Source: Corynebacterium yonathiae (GTDB lineage: Bacteria > Actinomycetota > Actinomycetes > Mycobacteriales > Mycobacteriaceae). Taken from it: a DNA stretch of 35,144 nucleotides. The notes beneath the pieces are model-generated. The model was not told where the DNA came from. It made no database searches and saw nothing but the letters and a program-made list of their open reading frames with translations. The position numbers and the translations under genes are program-made. Position 1 is the first letter of the stretch. Every line of letters begins with the position of its first letter. The DNA is taken from positions 1-35,144 of the forward strand of contig NZ_JAKMUZ010000024.1 in the NCBI RefSeq assembly GCF_027570195.1, written 5' to 3'. Below are positions 7,072 through 12,810 of the stretch, piece by piece.

Positions 7072-7115
7072 GGCTCCTACAAGGATACCTGCAGCCGACT
7101 GCACCTTGTGGAGCC
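7072..7115 (-). ncRNA. Structured leader RNA of the DUF3800 gene
   Basis: On the plus strand GGCTCC-T-ACAAGG (7072-7084) pairs with CCTTGTGGAGCC (7104-7115), twelve pairs with a single bulge. Inside, TGCAG (7090-7094) pairs with CTGCA (7099-7103) around a tetraloop that reads UCGG on the minus strand, next to a 5-nt asymmetric bulge. It lies 24-67 nt ahead of the DUF3800 start. Conserved RNA motifs upstream of DUF3800 genes have been predicted by comparative genomics and are in Rfam; whether this is one of those classes is not tested. Confidence 0.5.
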
Positions 7116-7138
7116 CCTTCTTTTATGTAAGGAACCCA

Positions 7139-7558
7139 ATGCTTTATTACTCATTAGATAAGGATGCTCATCAGCCTCGGTTTGCTTATGAGGGTGATGC
7201 CGGCATGGACCTCGCCCTATCCCACGACCTGACGGTGCCTGTAGGGGCGCACCGTATGGGCGATACGGGAGTGCATGTGGCTATCCCCGAGGGGCATGTG
7301 GGCATGTTGTTTGTGCGCAGCAGCACCGGGATTAAGCGGAATCTGGTGCTGAGTAACGGCACCGGCATCGTGGATAACGGATATAGGGGCCAGGTGAAAA
7401 TCAGCCTGCATAACACCGGCGACAAGACTCAGCACATCACCGCCGGCGACTACATCGCACAACTCGTAGTAGTCCCCATCGCCACCAACAACATCGCCGA
7501 AGTACCCGCCCTCGACAACACCCAACGCGGCGAAAAAGGAATCGGAAGCAGCAACTAA
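7139..7558 (+). CDS. dut: dUTP diphosphatase (dUTPase)
   Basis: Hydrolyses dUTP to dUMP, keeping uracil out of DNA and feeding ThyX. All five trimeric dUTPase motifs are present in order: DAGMDL (20-25), RSST (60-63), GIVDNGYRG (76-84, with the catalytic Asp), AGDYIAQLVVVP (102-113) and RGEKGIGSSN (130-139, the C-terminal nucleotide-closing arm). Start is ATG 7139 behind TAAGGAAC; a GTG at 7106 lies inside the leader hairpin and is rejected. Length of 139 residues is standard. Codon style shifts within the gene, with G/T-rich 5' and C/A-rich 3' parts, perhaps reflecting the neighbouring DUF3800 insertion. Confidence 0.95.
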   Translation: MLYYSLDKDAHQPRFAYEGDAGMDLALSHDLTVPVGAHRMGDTGVHVAIPEGHVGMLFVRSSTGIKRNLVLSNGTGIVDNGYRGQVKISLHNTGDKTQHITAGDYIAQLVVVPIATNNIAEVPALDNTQRGEKGIGSSN

Positions 7559-7711
7559 ATGCCTACCCACCGGCAGCGTGAGGACATGCGCGCATACCTC
7601 GAATCCCGCGACTTGTACTGCGCCAAACCAGACTTCCTCGACGCACTCATACACCTATTCCAATCCATAGAGAAAGGAGGAGAAGACGATGCCCCGAATC
7701 AGGACGATTAA
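7559..7711 (+). CDS. Small hypothetical protein (50 aa)
   Basis: ATG starts on the base after the dUTPase stop, and the ORF overlaps the replication gene by 23 bp, its 3' end containing that gene's AAAGGAGGAG ribosome site. The product is acidic at the C-terminus (GGEDDAPNQDD) with a helical core (DFLDALIHLFQSIEK). Family not recognised. Confidence 0.5.
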   Translation: MPTHRQREDMRAYLESRDLYCAKPDFLDALIHLFQSIEKGGEDDAPNQDD

Positions 7712-8615
7712 ACCCGAGTTTTGGTCCTCGCCGGATGTGGCAAAGGCGTCTGCTGTGGCGCGCCTGGCCTACATCGGGATGTGGAATTGGGCGGACGATT
7801 ACGGGCGCGGAACCCTCAACTTAAAGGAGCTAGAGGGGTTCATTTTCCCCAACGATGACATCAAAGAACTTAGCGTAGGAACTTCCGAGAATTTCCGCCG
7901 CGTCGTGAAGGAAGTTGTAGACACCTTCGGAATCATCATTTATGAGGTCCACGGACGCACCTACTACGCCATCCCAACATGGGCGGATCATCAGCGCACA
8001 GAACGCAAAGCTAAGTCTAAATATCCGGCCCCAGAAGACGGCGAAAACGTCTCTGACCAGTGGAGTGACGGAAGTTCCTACACTTTCCTACGCACAGCGT
8101 CGGAAGTTCCTACACAAGGCGGCGGAAGTTCGCGGAAACCGGAGCATAGGAACAGGGGAACAGGGGAACAGAGGAACAGGGGAAGGGAGGGGGTTAAGGA
8201 AACCAGTAACCCTACTGGTGGACAAGAACCCAACACCGAAAACCCCCAACCTCAAAATCTGGACGAGTTAGCGGCGGCTCACGCCGCACGCACTCGATGC
8301 CCCAAGCACCAACACATCCCAGCCGGCGAATGGGTCGAGGAAGATTGCCGCGAATGTCAGAAACTCCGCCAGGGCGCCGAAGCCGAAGCCGAAGCGGAAC
8401 GGGAAGCCGCCCTCAAAGCCCGCCAAGAATGCGACCTGTGCGACCCCAACGGCATGCGATACGCCAACGGCACAGCCCAACGCTGCAACCACAAGACGGA
8501 AACAGGCTCAAAAAGGCCCCCAGAAGCCCCACAGACGGACGAACACGACACCCGCGGGCAATCACCCCAGAAACACAAACCAACCCCGCAGAAGCCAAAG
8601 GAACCACCATTTTGA
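7689..8615 (+). CDS. Replisome organizer-like DNA-binding protein
   Basis: The N-terminal 95 residues (opening RIRTIKPEFWSSPDVA, then ARLAYIGMWNWADDYGRG) match the winged-helix start common to actinophage and Firmicute phage replication-initiation or helicase-loading proteins. The centre is low complexity (Arg/Gly/Asn, encoded by tandem DNA repeats). The C-terminal third contains two Cys/His clusters, CPKHQHIPAGEWVEEDCREC (about 200-219) and CDLCDPNG...CNH (about 247-267), which may bind zinc. Start ATG follows a strong AAAGGAGGAG. By analogy with lambda O, repeats inside this gene may be the origin it recognises. No polymerase or helicase gene is in the window, so it probably recruits host enzymes. 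Confidence 0.7.
   Translation: MPRIRTIKPEFWSSPDVAKASAVARLAYIGMWNWADDYGRGTLNLKELEGFIFPNDDIKELSVGTSENFRRVVKEVVDTFGIIIYEVHGRTYYAIPTWADHQRTERKAKSKYPAPEDGENVSDQWSDGSSYTFLRTASEVPTQGGGSSRKPEHRNRGTGEQRNRGREGVKETSNPTGGQEPNTENPQPQNLDELAAAHAARTRCPKHQHIPAGEWVEEDCRECQKLRQGAEAEAEAEREAALKARQECDLCDPNGMRYANGTAQRCNHKTETGSKRPPEAPQTDEHDTRGQSPQKHKPTPQKPKEPPF
7875..8219. repeat. Iteron-like repeat cluster: candidate replication origin
   Basis: Copies of CGGAAGTTCCTAC occur inside the replication gene: inverted at 7875-7887 (GTAGGAACTTCCG), and direct at 8069-8083 and 8101-8115, both extended to CGGAAGTTCCTACAC. A partial copy CGGAAGTTC lies at 8123-8131. Next is a tandem array of an 8-mer RGGAACAG at 8148-8155, 8156-8163, 8164-8171 and 8172-8179, with a degenerate fifth unit. 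A perfect hairpin follows, ACCAGTA / TACTGGT at 8202-8219. An 8-bp period cannot arise from codon repetition alone. The layout resembles origins inside phage initiator genes. Confidence 0.5.
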
Positions 8616-8983
8616 GCAGAACACGAAAATCAGCCAAACAAGCAGGCGCACGCTTCGAACGCCTCATAAGCGACTACCTACGCGACAACCTCGACGACCG
8701 CATAGACCGAAGAGTCAAAACCGGGGCGAAAGATTGCGGCGACATCGCCAACGTCCGCGACTCACACAACCGCCGCATCGTCATCGAAACGAAGGATTAT
8801 GGCGGCAAGCTCAACCTCCCCCAATGGACCAAAGAAGCCCACACCGAAGCAGACAACGACAACGCCCACGTAGGCCTCGTCATAGCCAAGCGAAGGGGTA
8901 CAACCGACCCCGGAAAACAATGGGCAATTATGGAAGTCGAAGACCTTATAAAACTACTTAAAAGCCCAGGTAATGTGCTATAA
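8612..8983 (+). CDS. PD-(D/E)XK nuclease, possible Holliday junction resolvase
   Basis: The TTG start overlaps the previous stop and has CAAAGGAACC upstream; no in-frame ATG fits better. The 123-residue product has a short basic N-terminus (RTRKSAKQAGARFERLISDYL) and the restriction-like core GDIANV (Asp at about residue 44) followed by IVIETKDYGG (E-x-K near 54-56), then a helix and the strand HVGLVIAKRRG. This D...ExK pattern in a small standalone protein beside replication genes fits a phage resolvase or structure-specific nuclease. The exact substrate is not readable from sequence. Confidence 0.7.
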   Translation: MSRTRKSAKQAGARFERLISDYLRDNLDDRIDRRVKTGAKDCGDIANVRDSHNRRIVIETKDYGGKLNLPQWTKEAHTEADNDNAHVGLVIAKRRGTTDPGKQWAIMEVEDLIKLLKSPGNVL

Positions 8984-8984
8984 T
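8976..8984 (+). promoter_or_regulatory. Extended -10 promoter of HNH cassette 1
   Basis: TGCTATAAT is an extended -10 element (TG, one base, TATAAT) overlapping the end of the resolvase-like gene. No good -35 is visible, as is usual for extended -10 promoters. The predicted transcript would begin near 8991, just before the leader hairpin. A related TATACT box stands at the same position before HNH cassette 3. Confidence 0.55.
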
Positions 8985-8990
8985 TGGAGG

Positions 8991-9040
8991 AATAAGAACG
9001 GCCCCTGGGAGCGCGCCAACGCTCAACCAGAGGCCTAACC
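8991..9040 (+). ncRNA. Structured leader of HNH cassette 1
   Basis: AATAAGAACGGCCC opens the element. GGCC-C-CTGG (9000-9008) pairs with CCAG-A-GGCC (9027-9035) with one mismatch, and GAGCG (9009-9013) pairs with CGCTC (9020-9024) around a CGCCAA loop. It closes with GGCCTAACC. The flanks AATAAGAACGGCCC and GGCCTAACC recur around a differently sequenced hairpin upstream of the reverse-strand HNH gene, so the structure appears conserved. Confidence 0.5.
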
Positions 9041-9072
9041 CACTCACTTGAGCAAGCAAGGAGGGGCTAGAG

Positions 9073-9705
9073 GTGAACTCTACCCAAAACATGCCCGAAA
9101 TGTGGAAACCAGTAGTCGGGTACGAAGGGCTGTACGAGGTCAGCGACCTTGGAAACGTCCGCAGTGTAGACCGAACCGTCATCTACAAAACTGGACAACC
9201 CCGCCACTACAAGGGACAAACTCTCAAACTCAAACCCGCCCACGGATACTGGCGAGTTGAACTGAATCGGAACGGCAAACCTGCCTGTTTCCAAGTGCAC
9301 CGCCTAGTGCTAGCAGCATTCGTCGGCCCACTGCCCGAAGGCAAGGAAGTCTGCCACAACAACGGCAACCCAGGAGACAACCGTCTCGAAAACCTGCGGT
9401 ACGGAACCAGAAGCGAAAATCAACTCGACCGCGTCAAACATGGCACCCATCACGAAGTGCGCAAAACCCACTGCCCACGCGGCCACAGGCTGGCCGACCC
9501 CAACCTACGCGCCGACCAAAAACGTAAGGGGAAGAGGGTATGCCTCGCATGCGGACGCGCAGCTGCATACGTCTCTTATCGAAAGGAACTCAAACCGTTT
9601 AAGAAACAGCTCGCAGACAGCTACTACGAACAAATCCTCGGCTACGCAAACGAAGCAACCCCACCCGGCGCCCACATCACCATCACATGGAAGGAAACCC
9701 AATGA
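9073..9705 (+). CDS. NUMOD4 / HNH homing endonuclease 1
   Basis: Free-standing homing endonuclease. NUMOD4 DNA-recognition module at residues 10-35 (MWKPVVGYEGLYEVSDLGNV). HNH core at about 75-116: VHRLVLAAF, VCHNNGN, DNRLENLRYGT, EN. A C-terminal zinc-like module has CPRGH at 134-138 and CLAC at 157-160, then the HxLxP-type tail found in all three paralogs here. GTG start follows AAGGAGG. It carries its own promoter and leader RNA, and its stop overlaps the next small ORF as ATGA. Such genes spread by cutting alleles that lack them; the target is unknown. Confidence 0.9.
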   Translation: MNSTQNMPEMWKPVVGYEGLYEVSDLGNVRSVDRTVIYKTGQPRHYKGQTLKLKPAHGYWRVELNRNGKPACFQVHRLVLAAFVGPLPEGKEVCHNNGNPGDNRLENLRYGTRSENQLDRVKHGTHHEVRKTHCPRGHRLADPNLRADQKRKGKRVCLACGRAAAYVSYRKELKPFKKQLADSYYEQILGYANEATPPGAHITITWKETQ

Positions 9706-9815
9706 TTTACCCCTGGCCCTATGACGACACAGACGAACCCAACCCAGACGAACAAGAAGAACTCGAATACGACCCCTGGCAAGACCGCGCCTACGAACTC
9801 TGGGCAGACAAATAA
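9702..9815 (+). CDS. Small acidic protein (37 aa)
   Basis: ATG overlaps the stop of HNH 1. The product is very acidic and aromatic (MIYPWPYDDTDEPNPDEQEE then YDPWQDRAYELWADK), with about a third Asp or Glu. Acidic micro-proteins of this kind in phages are sometimes DNA mimics or inhibitors of host factors, but there is no motif to support a specific role. Codon style matches the early genes. Confidence 0.5.
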   Translation: MIYPWPYDDTDEPNPDEQEELEYDPWQDRAYELWADK

Positions 9816-9837
9816 ACCACCAACAAGGAGAACACCA

Positions 9838-10482
9838 ATGACCCAACCAACCCGCCAAGACATCATCGACGCGCAGCTCGCCCGCCAATGGGCGGAGACT
9901 GGTGATAGCGCGGTACGACTCGAACAGTGGCAACCGATACCCGGTTGGGAGGACAGTCACGAAATCAGTTCGACCGGACGGGTACGAACGAAAACGCGCC
10001 GAGTAGTTGCAAAGAATGGCGTTTCTCGCCAAGTGAGGGGGAAGGAACTCGTCGTTTCCTCCCGCCCCAACGGCTATCAATTTGTCGCTCTTTGGCGGGA
10101 CAACAAGCCGCACCAAATCTCAATTCATCGCGCCGTTCTGTCTGCGTTTGACAGACTTCCGAACCAGGGCGAAGTTGGAATGCACTTGGACGATGACCCC
10201 ACGAATAACTCGATTGAGAATCTTCGGTGGGGTACTACCTCAGACAATGTTAGGGATTGTTCCGCTAAGCGGCGGCACAACAAATCCCGGAATGATCATT
10301 GTCCCCAAGGCCACGCACTAGCTGCGCCGAACCTTGATCCTTACCAATTGAATCGTGGTGTCAGAATGTGTGTAGCTTGCCAGAAAGCGCACCGTTATAT
10401 TCGTCGCCGCCCGCACCTTAAACCGGAGCTGAAGCGCATTTCTGACGGTTACTTTGATGCGATTGCGGGTGGTGAAGCATGA
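9838..10482 (+). CDS. NUMOD4 / HNH homing endonuclease 2, fused to a small gene's N-terminus
   Basis: The ATG at 9838 follows AAGGAG; the upstream open frame has no ribosome site. Residues 30-60 form a NUMOD4-like module (EQWQPIPGWEDSHEISSTGR), 96-139 the HNH core (IHRAVLSAF, GMHLDDD, NNSIENLRWGT), and 155-181 the zinc-like module (CPQGH...CVAC) plus the HLKPELK tail. The first 22 residues (TRQDIIDAQLARQWAETG) are unlike the paralogs and keep the early-gene codon style, while the rest is more mixed. They look like the 5' end of a pre-existing small gene into which the endonuclease inserted; its likely 3' remnant follows at 10488. Confidence 0.85.
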   Translation: MTQPTRQDIIDAQLARQWAETGDSAVRLEQWQPIPGWEDSHEISSTGRVRTKTRRVVAKNGVSRQVRGKELVVSSRPNGYQFVALWRDNKPHQISIHRAVLSAFDRLPNQGEVGMHLDDDPTNNSIENLRWGTTSDNVRDCSAKRRHNKSRNDHCPQGHALAAPNLDPYQLNRGVRMCVACQKAHRYIRRRPHLKPELKRISDGYFDAIAGGEA

Positions 10483-10526
10483 CCCCGACCGGTAAGCGCT
10501 ACACACTCACAGAGGTGCAGGAATGA
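10479..10526 (+). pseudogene. Probable 3' remnant of the small gene split by HNH 2
   Basis: A 15-codon ORF overlapping the HNH 2 stop encodes TGKRYTLTEVQE at its end. Joining the first 22 residues of HNH 2 (ending ETG) to this at the shared TG codons gives a continuous 32-residue peptide. ACTGGT (9898-9903) and ACCGGT (10488-10493) mark the two junctions, with 590 bp between them. Without the insertion-free homolog this is inference. Confidence 0.35.
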
Positions 10527-10792
10527 TTACCGCCGCAATCATCGGAGCGATCGTTTGTTGCGGAGCAACTATTGCGATTACCGCGTCCGAACCCGAACCT
10601 TTTTGGAGAGCAGCTGCCATAGTTGCTGGTGCGACGTTGGCAGGAGCAGGCCTAGGAGGTTTTGTAGGGGCTGCTGCGGACTCCGGAGATGACTGTCCGC
10701 CAGGCACAGTAGAAGCCGCAGAAAGCAACAACCTTTACACAGGCTGTGTTCCAGTAGAACTAGCAAAGAAGCAGGTAGAAACCAATGACTGA
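10523..10792 (+). CDS. Two-helix membrane protein (89 aa)
   Basis: ATG lies in an ATGA overlap behind TGCAGGA. Residues 2-21 (ITAAIIGAIVCCGATIAITA) and about 28-52 (WRAAAIVAGATLAGAGLGGF) are two Gly/Ala-rich transmembrane helices separated by a short acidic loop. The hydrophilic C-terminal tail has two cysteines (DDCPPGT and YTGCVP) that could form a disulfide outside the membrane. Holin-like size and topology, but far from any lysis gene and with a long soluble tail; superinfection exclusion is an equally reasonable guess. Confidence 0.55.
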   Translation: MITAAIIGAIVCCGATIAITASEPEPFWRAAAIVAGATLAGAGLGGFVGAAADSGDDCPPGTVEAAESNNLYTGCVPVELAKKQVETND

Positions 10793-11126
10793 CCTCACCA
10801 CCACCCACCTGAAACACCTACTCGACCAATCCACACCAGGGCCGTGGGAAACAAGAGACTCCGGCTGCATCACCAGCCAGCACGGAGAAGTGCTATGGAA
10901 CGCAGACCAGGCAGTCGATTGGAGCAGGAACGACCACGACGTAAACCTCGCATCCGCAGCCCCACAACTCGCACAGGAAGTAATCAACCTACGCGACGCG
11001 CTCGGATACCTCGTAGAAGAAACACGGCTCGCCGCCGAAAATAGCGACGATGTAGTAGTCCAAAAGCGAGTAGCCGATGCCATAAAAACCACCGTCGCAA
11101 AAATCCAAGGAGACCACGATGAATAA
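10785..11126 (+). CDS. Conserved phage-type protein with TPGPWE motif (113 aa)
   Basis: Starts within the end of the membrane-protein gene. LLDQSTPGPWETRDSGCI (residues 12-29) followed by NDHDVNLASAAPQLAQEVINL (about 49-69) is a pattern often seen in small actinophage and enterophage early proteins (TPGPWE... then N..LIAAAPxLa). A C-terminal helix follows. The biochemical role of the group is not known to me. It overlaps the next gene by 8 bp. Confidence 0.6.
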   Translation: MTDLTTTHLKHLLDQSTPGPWETRDSGCITSQHGEVLWNADQAVDWSRNDHDVNLASAAPQLAQEVINLRDALGYLVEETRLAAENSDDVVVQKRVADAIKTTVAKIQGDHDE

Positions 11127-11415
11127 CCAAGACCGGGCGGCAAAAGCAATCAAGTTTGCGGCCGCACGCGGCTACACCCCCGAACAGATCGCCACGCTGC
11201 TAAACGAACTTAACCTACTCGCACCAGACCTACCAGAGCCTTCTCCCGGCACAGACGGAGCGCTGATATGGCACAACGGAGAAGTTTGGCTGGAAGACAA
11301 CGATACCGACGTTTATACAGACCTGCATAGCCCCTTTGATTGGATGACTACAGACCAAGCCCGCAACCTCGCCCACGCCCTACTCGCAGCAGCCAACTAC
11401 ACGGAGGAAGCATGA
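11119..11415 (+). CDS. Hypothetical protein (98 aa)
   Basis: ATG overlaps the previous stop behind AAGGAGAC. The N-terminal helix (RAAKAIKFAAARGYTPEQIATLLNEL) resembles a small helical DNA- or protein-binding motif. The rest is acidic with Trp residues (DGALIWHNGEVWLEDND) and ends in a second helix. A hairpin terminator follows about 35 bp downstream. Family unknown. Confidence 0.55.
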   Translation: MNNQDRAAKAIKFAAARGYTPEQIATLLNELNLLAPDLPEPSPGTDGALIWHNGEVWLEDNDTDVYTDLHSPFDWMTTDQARNLAHALLAAANYTEEA

Positions 11416-11452
11416 GCCCCACTCCCCACGCCCACTAGCCCACACACCACCA

Positions 11453-11476
11453 GGCCCCGCACACCGCGGGGTCTTT
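11453..11476 (+). terminator. Weak intrinsic terminator
   Basis: GGCCCCGC (11453-11460) pairs with GCGGGGTC (11466-11473), including one G-U, around an ACACC loop. A broken T-tract follows (TCTTTCGCTTTT). It separates the preceding early genes from the next gene, which has its own AGGAG site. Confidence 0.55.
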
Positions 11477-11494
11477 CGCTTTTCAGGAGAAAGC

Positions 11495-12091
11495 ATGACC
11501 AACGAGTTTGAACTCCGCGACACAGCCCGTGAACTCAAACACCACTACCTTCAACTACACGCCCTCAAACACACCACACCCAACCCACCCGAGGTCAAGA
11601 CCCGCAACGTTGTTAAAGGCTTGGGGCCGAAGTCGCCCGGCAACTGGCTATGGGTAAACCGCTATGTAGAGATGGAGCAAAACCTTCGGGAACTCTGCCT
11701 TAACGCCTTCGGCACAGACGGCATAGGCATCCGCATACACGACGGAGACCTATCAGCCCCCCGCCTATGCCACCTCATCGCATGGCACGCACAACCCCTA
11801 TCCGAACTGGACTGGGCAGCAGACCTCATGCAGGAGCTTGAGGACCAGGCCCACACCATCAACAAATGGTGCAACCCACCCGAACCCAACACCATCGCCA
11901 AACAACCCGAACCCAGACACGGAGCAGAACACATAGCACGACAACTACGAGCACGCGGCATACCCACCACCGCCGACACCATCCGAGGATGGGCAAGACG
12001 CGGCCACATCACCCGCACCACCATGCCCAACGGACGCGGAGGATACCTACTCACCGAAGCACTCAACCACGCGAAAAAGGAAACGAAATGA
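11495..12091 (+). CDS. HTH-containing hypothetical protein (198 aa)
   Basis: ATG behind CAGGAGAAAGC. The first 120 residues are helical with several Trp (KSPGNWLWVNRYVEMEQNLR; AWHAQPLSELDWAADLMQEL). The C-terminal 60 residues carry a likely helix-turn-helix (GAEHIARQLRARGIPTTADT then IRGWARRGHI) with a GRGGYLLTEAL wing, like MerR or DNA-invertase-type modules. It is probably a DNA-binding late-early regulator, but no specific family is recognised. The stop overlaps the next ATG by four bases. Confidence 0.6.
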   Translation: MTNEFELRDTARELKHHYLQLHALKHTTPNPPEVKTRNVVKGLGPKSPGNWLWVNRYVEMEQNLRELCLNAFGTDGIGIRIHDGDLSAPRLCHLIAWHAQPLSELDWAADLMQELEDQAHTINKWCNPPEPNTIAKQPEPRHGAEHIARQLRARGIPTTADTIRGWARRGHITRTTMPNGRGGYLLTEALNHAKKETK

Positions 12092-12438
12092 CACGAGTAT
12101 CACAACACGCTCACGCTATGAACAAATGGGAAAACAACCTAATCCGGCAGGGGACCCCACGAGACAACAGCTACGCCCTCATCCTCATGCCGAAACCTTG
12201 CACCATCGAAGAAAGCAAAAAGGTTGTAGACCTAATCCGGTACGCTTTCCCCGGCTCGTCAATCGACGCGAAAGTCAAACAAGGAAGTGACGAACTGCGA
12301 TATATCAAAGTCAAAAACGGAGACAGGTACACGCGAATCCACCCAGGTAAAATTGCCGTAATCAACCCGTCTAGCAATACAGTAATTGAAATGTACCCAT
12401 CAGACGCTGACGCCCTATTCAAGGTCGAAAAACCTTAG
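12088..12438 (+). CDS. Hypothetical protein (116 aa)
   Basis: The ATG at 12088 follows AAAAAGGAAAC and overlaps the previous stop. The protein has an alpha/beta appearance: ALILMPKPCTIEESKKVVDL (about 30-49), a charged middle strand pair (DELRYIKVKNGDRYTRIHPG) and IAVINPSSNTVIEMYPSD. This alternation suggests a small compact domain, perhaps nucleic-acid binding. No motif identifies it. It is the last gene before the 341-nt non-coding region. Confidence 0.55.
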   Translation: MTRVSQHAHAMNKWENNLIRQGTPRDNSYALILMPKPCTIEESKKVVDLIRYAFPGSSIDAKVKQGSDELRYIKVKNGDRYTRIHPGKIAVINPSSNTVIEMYPSDADALFKVEKP

Positions 12439-12493
12439 ACTCAAGGAAACCAAATAATGGGAGGCTAAATAATGCACGTGCCCACAAATGATG

Positions 12494-12499
12494 TATAAT
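12494..12499 (+). promoter_or_regulatory. -10 promoter element of the 12.5-kb leader
   Basis: TATAAT preceded by AATGATG, close to the AATGTGC that precedes the TATAAT of HNH cassette 1. There is no convincing -35. Transcription would begin about 12506, exactly at the 5' strand of the structured RNA. Confidence 0.5.
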
Positions 12500-12505
12500 C
12501 GACGC

Positions 12506-12570
12506 GACGACAAGTTATGCCCTCAACACAAACGTTGGGGGCATTAATCGTTTTAACCAAGTCTTGTCGC
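12506..12570 (+). ncRNA. Structured RNA at the start of the 341-nt non-coding region
   Basis: Outer stem CGACAAG (12508-12514) with CTTGTCG (12563-12569). Inner hairpin TGCCCTCAAC (12518-12527) with GTTGGGGGCA (12534-12543), ten pairs including one T-G, loop ACAAAC; the flanking TTA and TAA can add pairs. The RNA would start right behind a TATAAT box. No tRNA features are present. The rest of 12439-12779 contains the repeat pair described separately and no credible ORF. Confidence 0.45.
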
Positions 12571-12609
12571 CTGACTCACCACCTATCCACCAGGACAAAT
12601 TCAAACCCC

Positions 12610-12646
12610 GAGTGCAGGCCACCGGCTCAAGACCGGAACAAGACAC
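12610..12646 (+). repeat. Leader repeat copy A with hairpin
   Basis: 37-nt unit matching copy B at 31 of 38 aligned positions. CCGG (12622-12625) and CCGG (12633-12636) close a 7-nt loop CTCAAGA. Copy B has CTGG and CCAG in the same places, a compensatory C-G to T-A change that supports a real RNA stem. Confidence 0.5.
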
Positions 12647-12721
12647 CAAGCCTTGTAGCCACCTCACCCTTTAACCGTCAATAACGCATTGAAAAGTTAA
12701 AGCAACTCTGAGCAACAACCT

Positions 12722-12759
12722 GAGGCGCAGGCCGCTGGCTCACGACCAGAACAAGGCAC
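12722..12759 (+). repeat. Leader repeat copy B with covarying hairpin
   Basis: 38-nt unit related to copy A. Stem CTGG (12735-12738) / CCAG (12746-12749), loop CTCACGA. It ends five bases before the AAAGGAG ribosome site of the P-loop/HNH gene, so it may act on that gene's translation. Confidence 0.5.
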
Positions 12760-12764
12760 AAAGA

Positions 12765-12810
12765 AAGGAGACTGGCCCCATGACCATCCACATAGTCACG
12801 GGGCCTCCTT
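12765..12810 (+). promoter_or_regulatory. Hairpin enclosing ribosome site and start codon
   Basis: AAGGA (12765-12769) pairs with TCCTT (12806-12810), GGCCCC (12774-12779) with GGGGCC (12800-12805), and TGAC (12081 relative: bases 12781-12784) with GTCA (12795-12798). The stem hides the Shine-Dalgarno and holds the ATG inside, and its 3' strand ends on the first base of the TAG stop. It would repress initiation unless melted. Confidence 0.45.

Noticed and set aside
8991..9040. HNH leader as a HEARO/IscB omega RNA
   Set aside because: Those RNAs are several times longer and accompany proteins with RuvC-like plus HNH domains; here the protein is a small NUMOD4/HNH enzyme and the hairpin is about 40 nt.
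12610..12759. Possible tRNA genes (anticodon-like loops CTCAAGA and CTCACGA)
   Set aside because: Only the anticodon-arm-like hairpin is present; no acceptor stem, D-arm, GGTTCRA-type T-arm or CCA-compatible end can be aligned.
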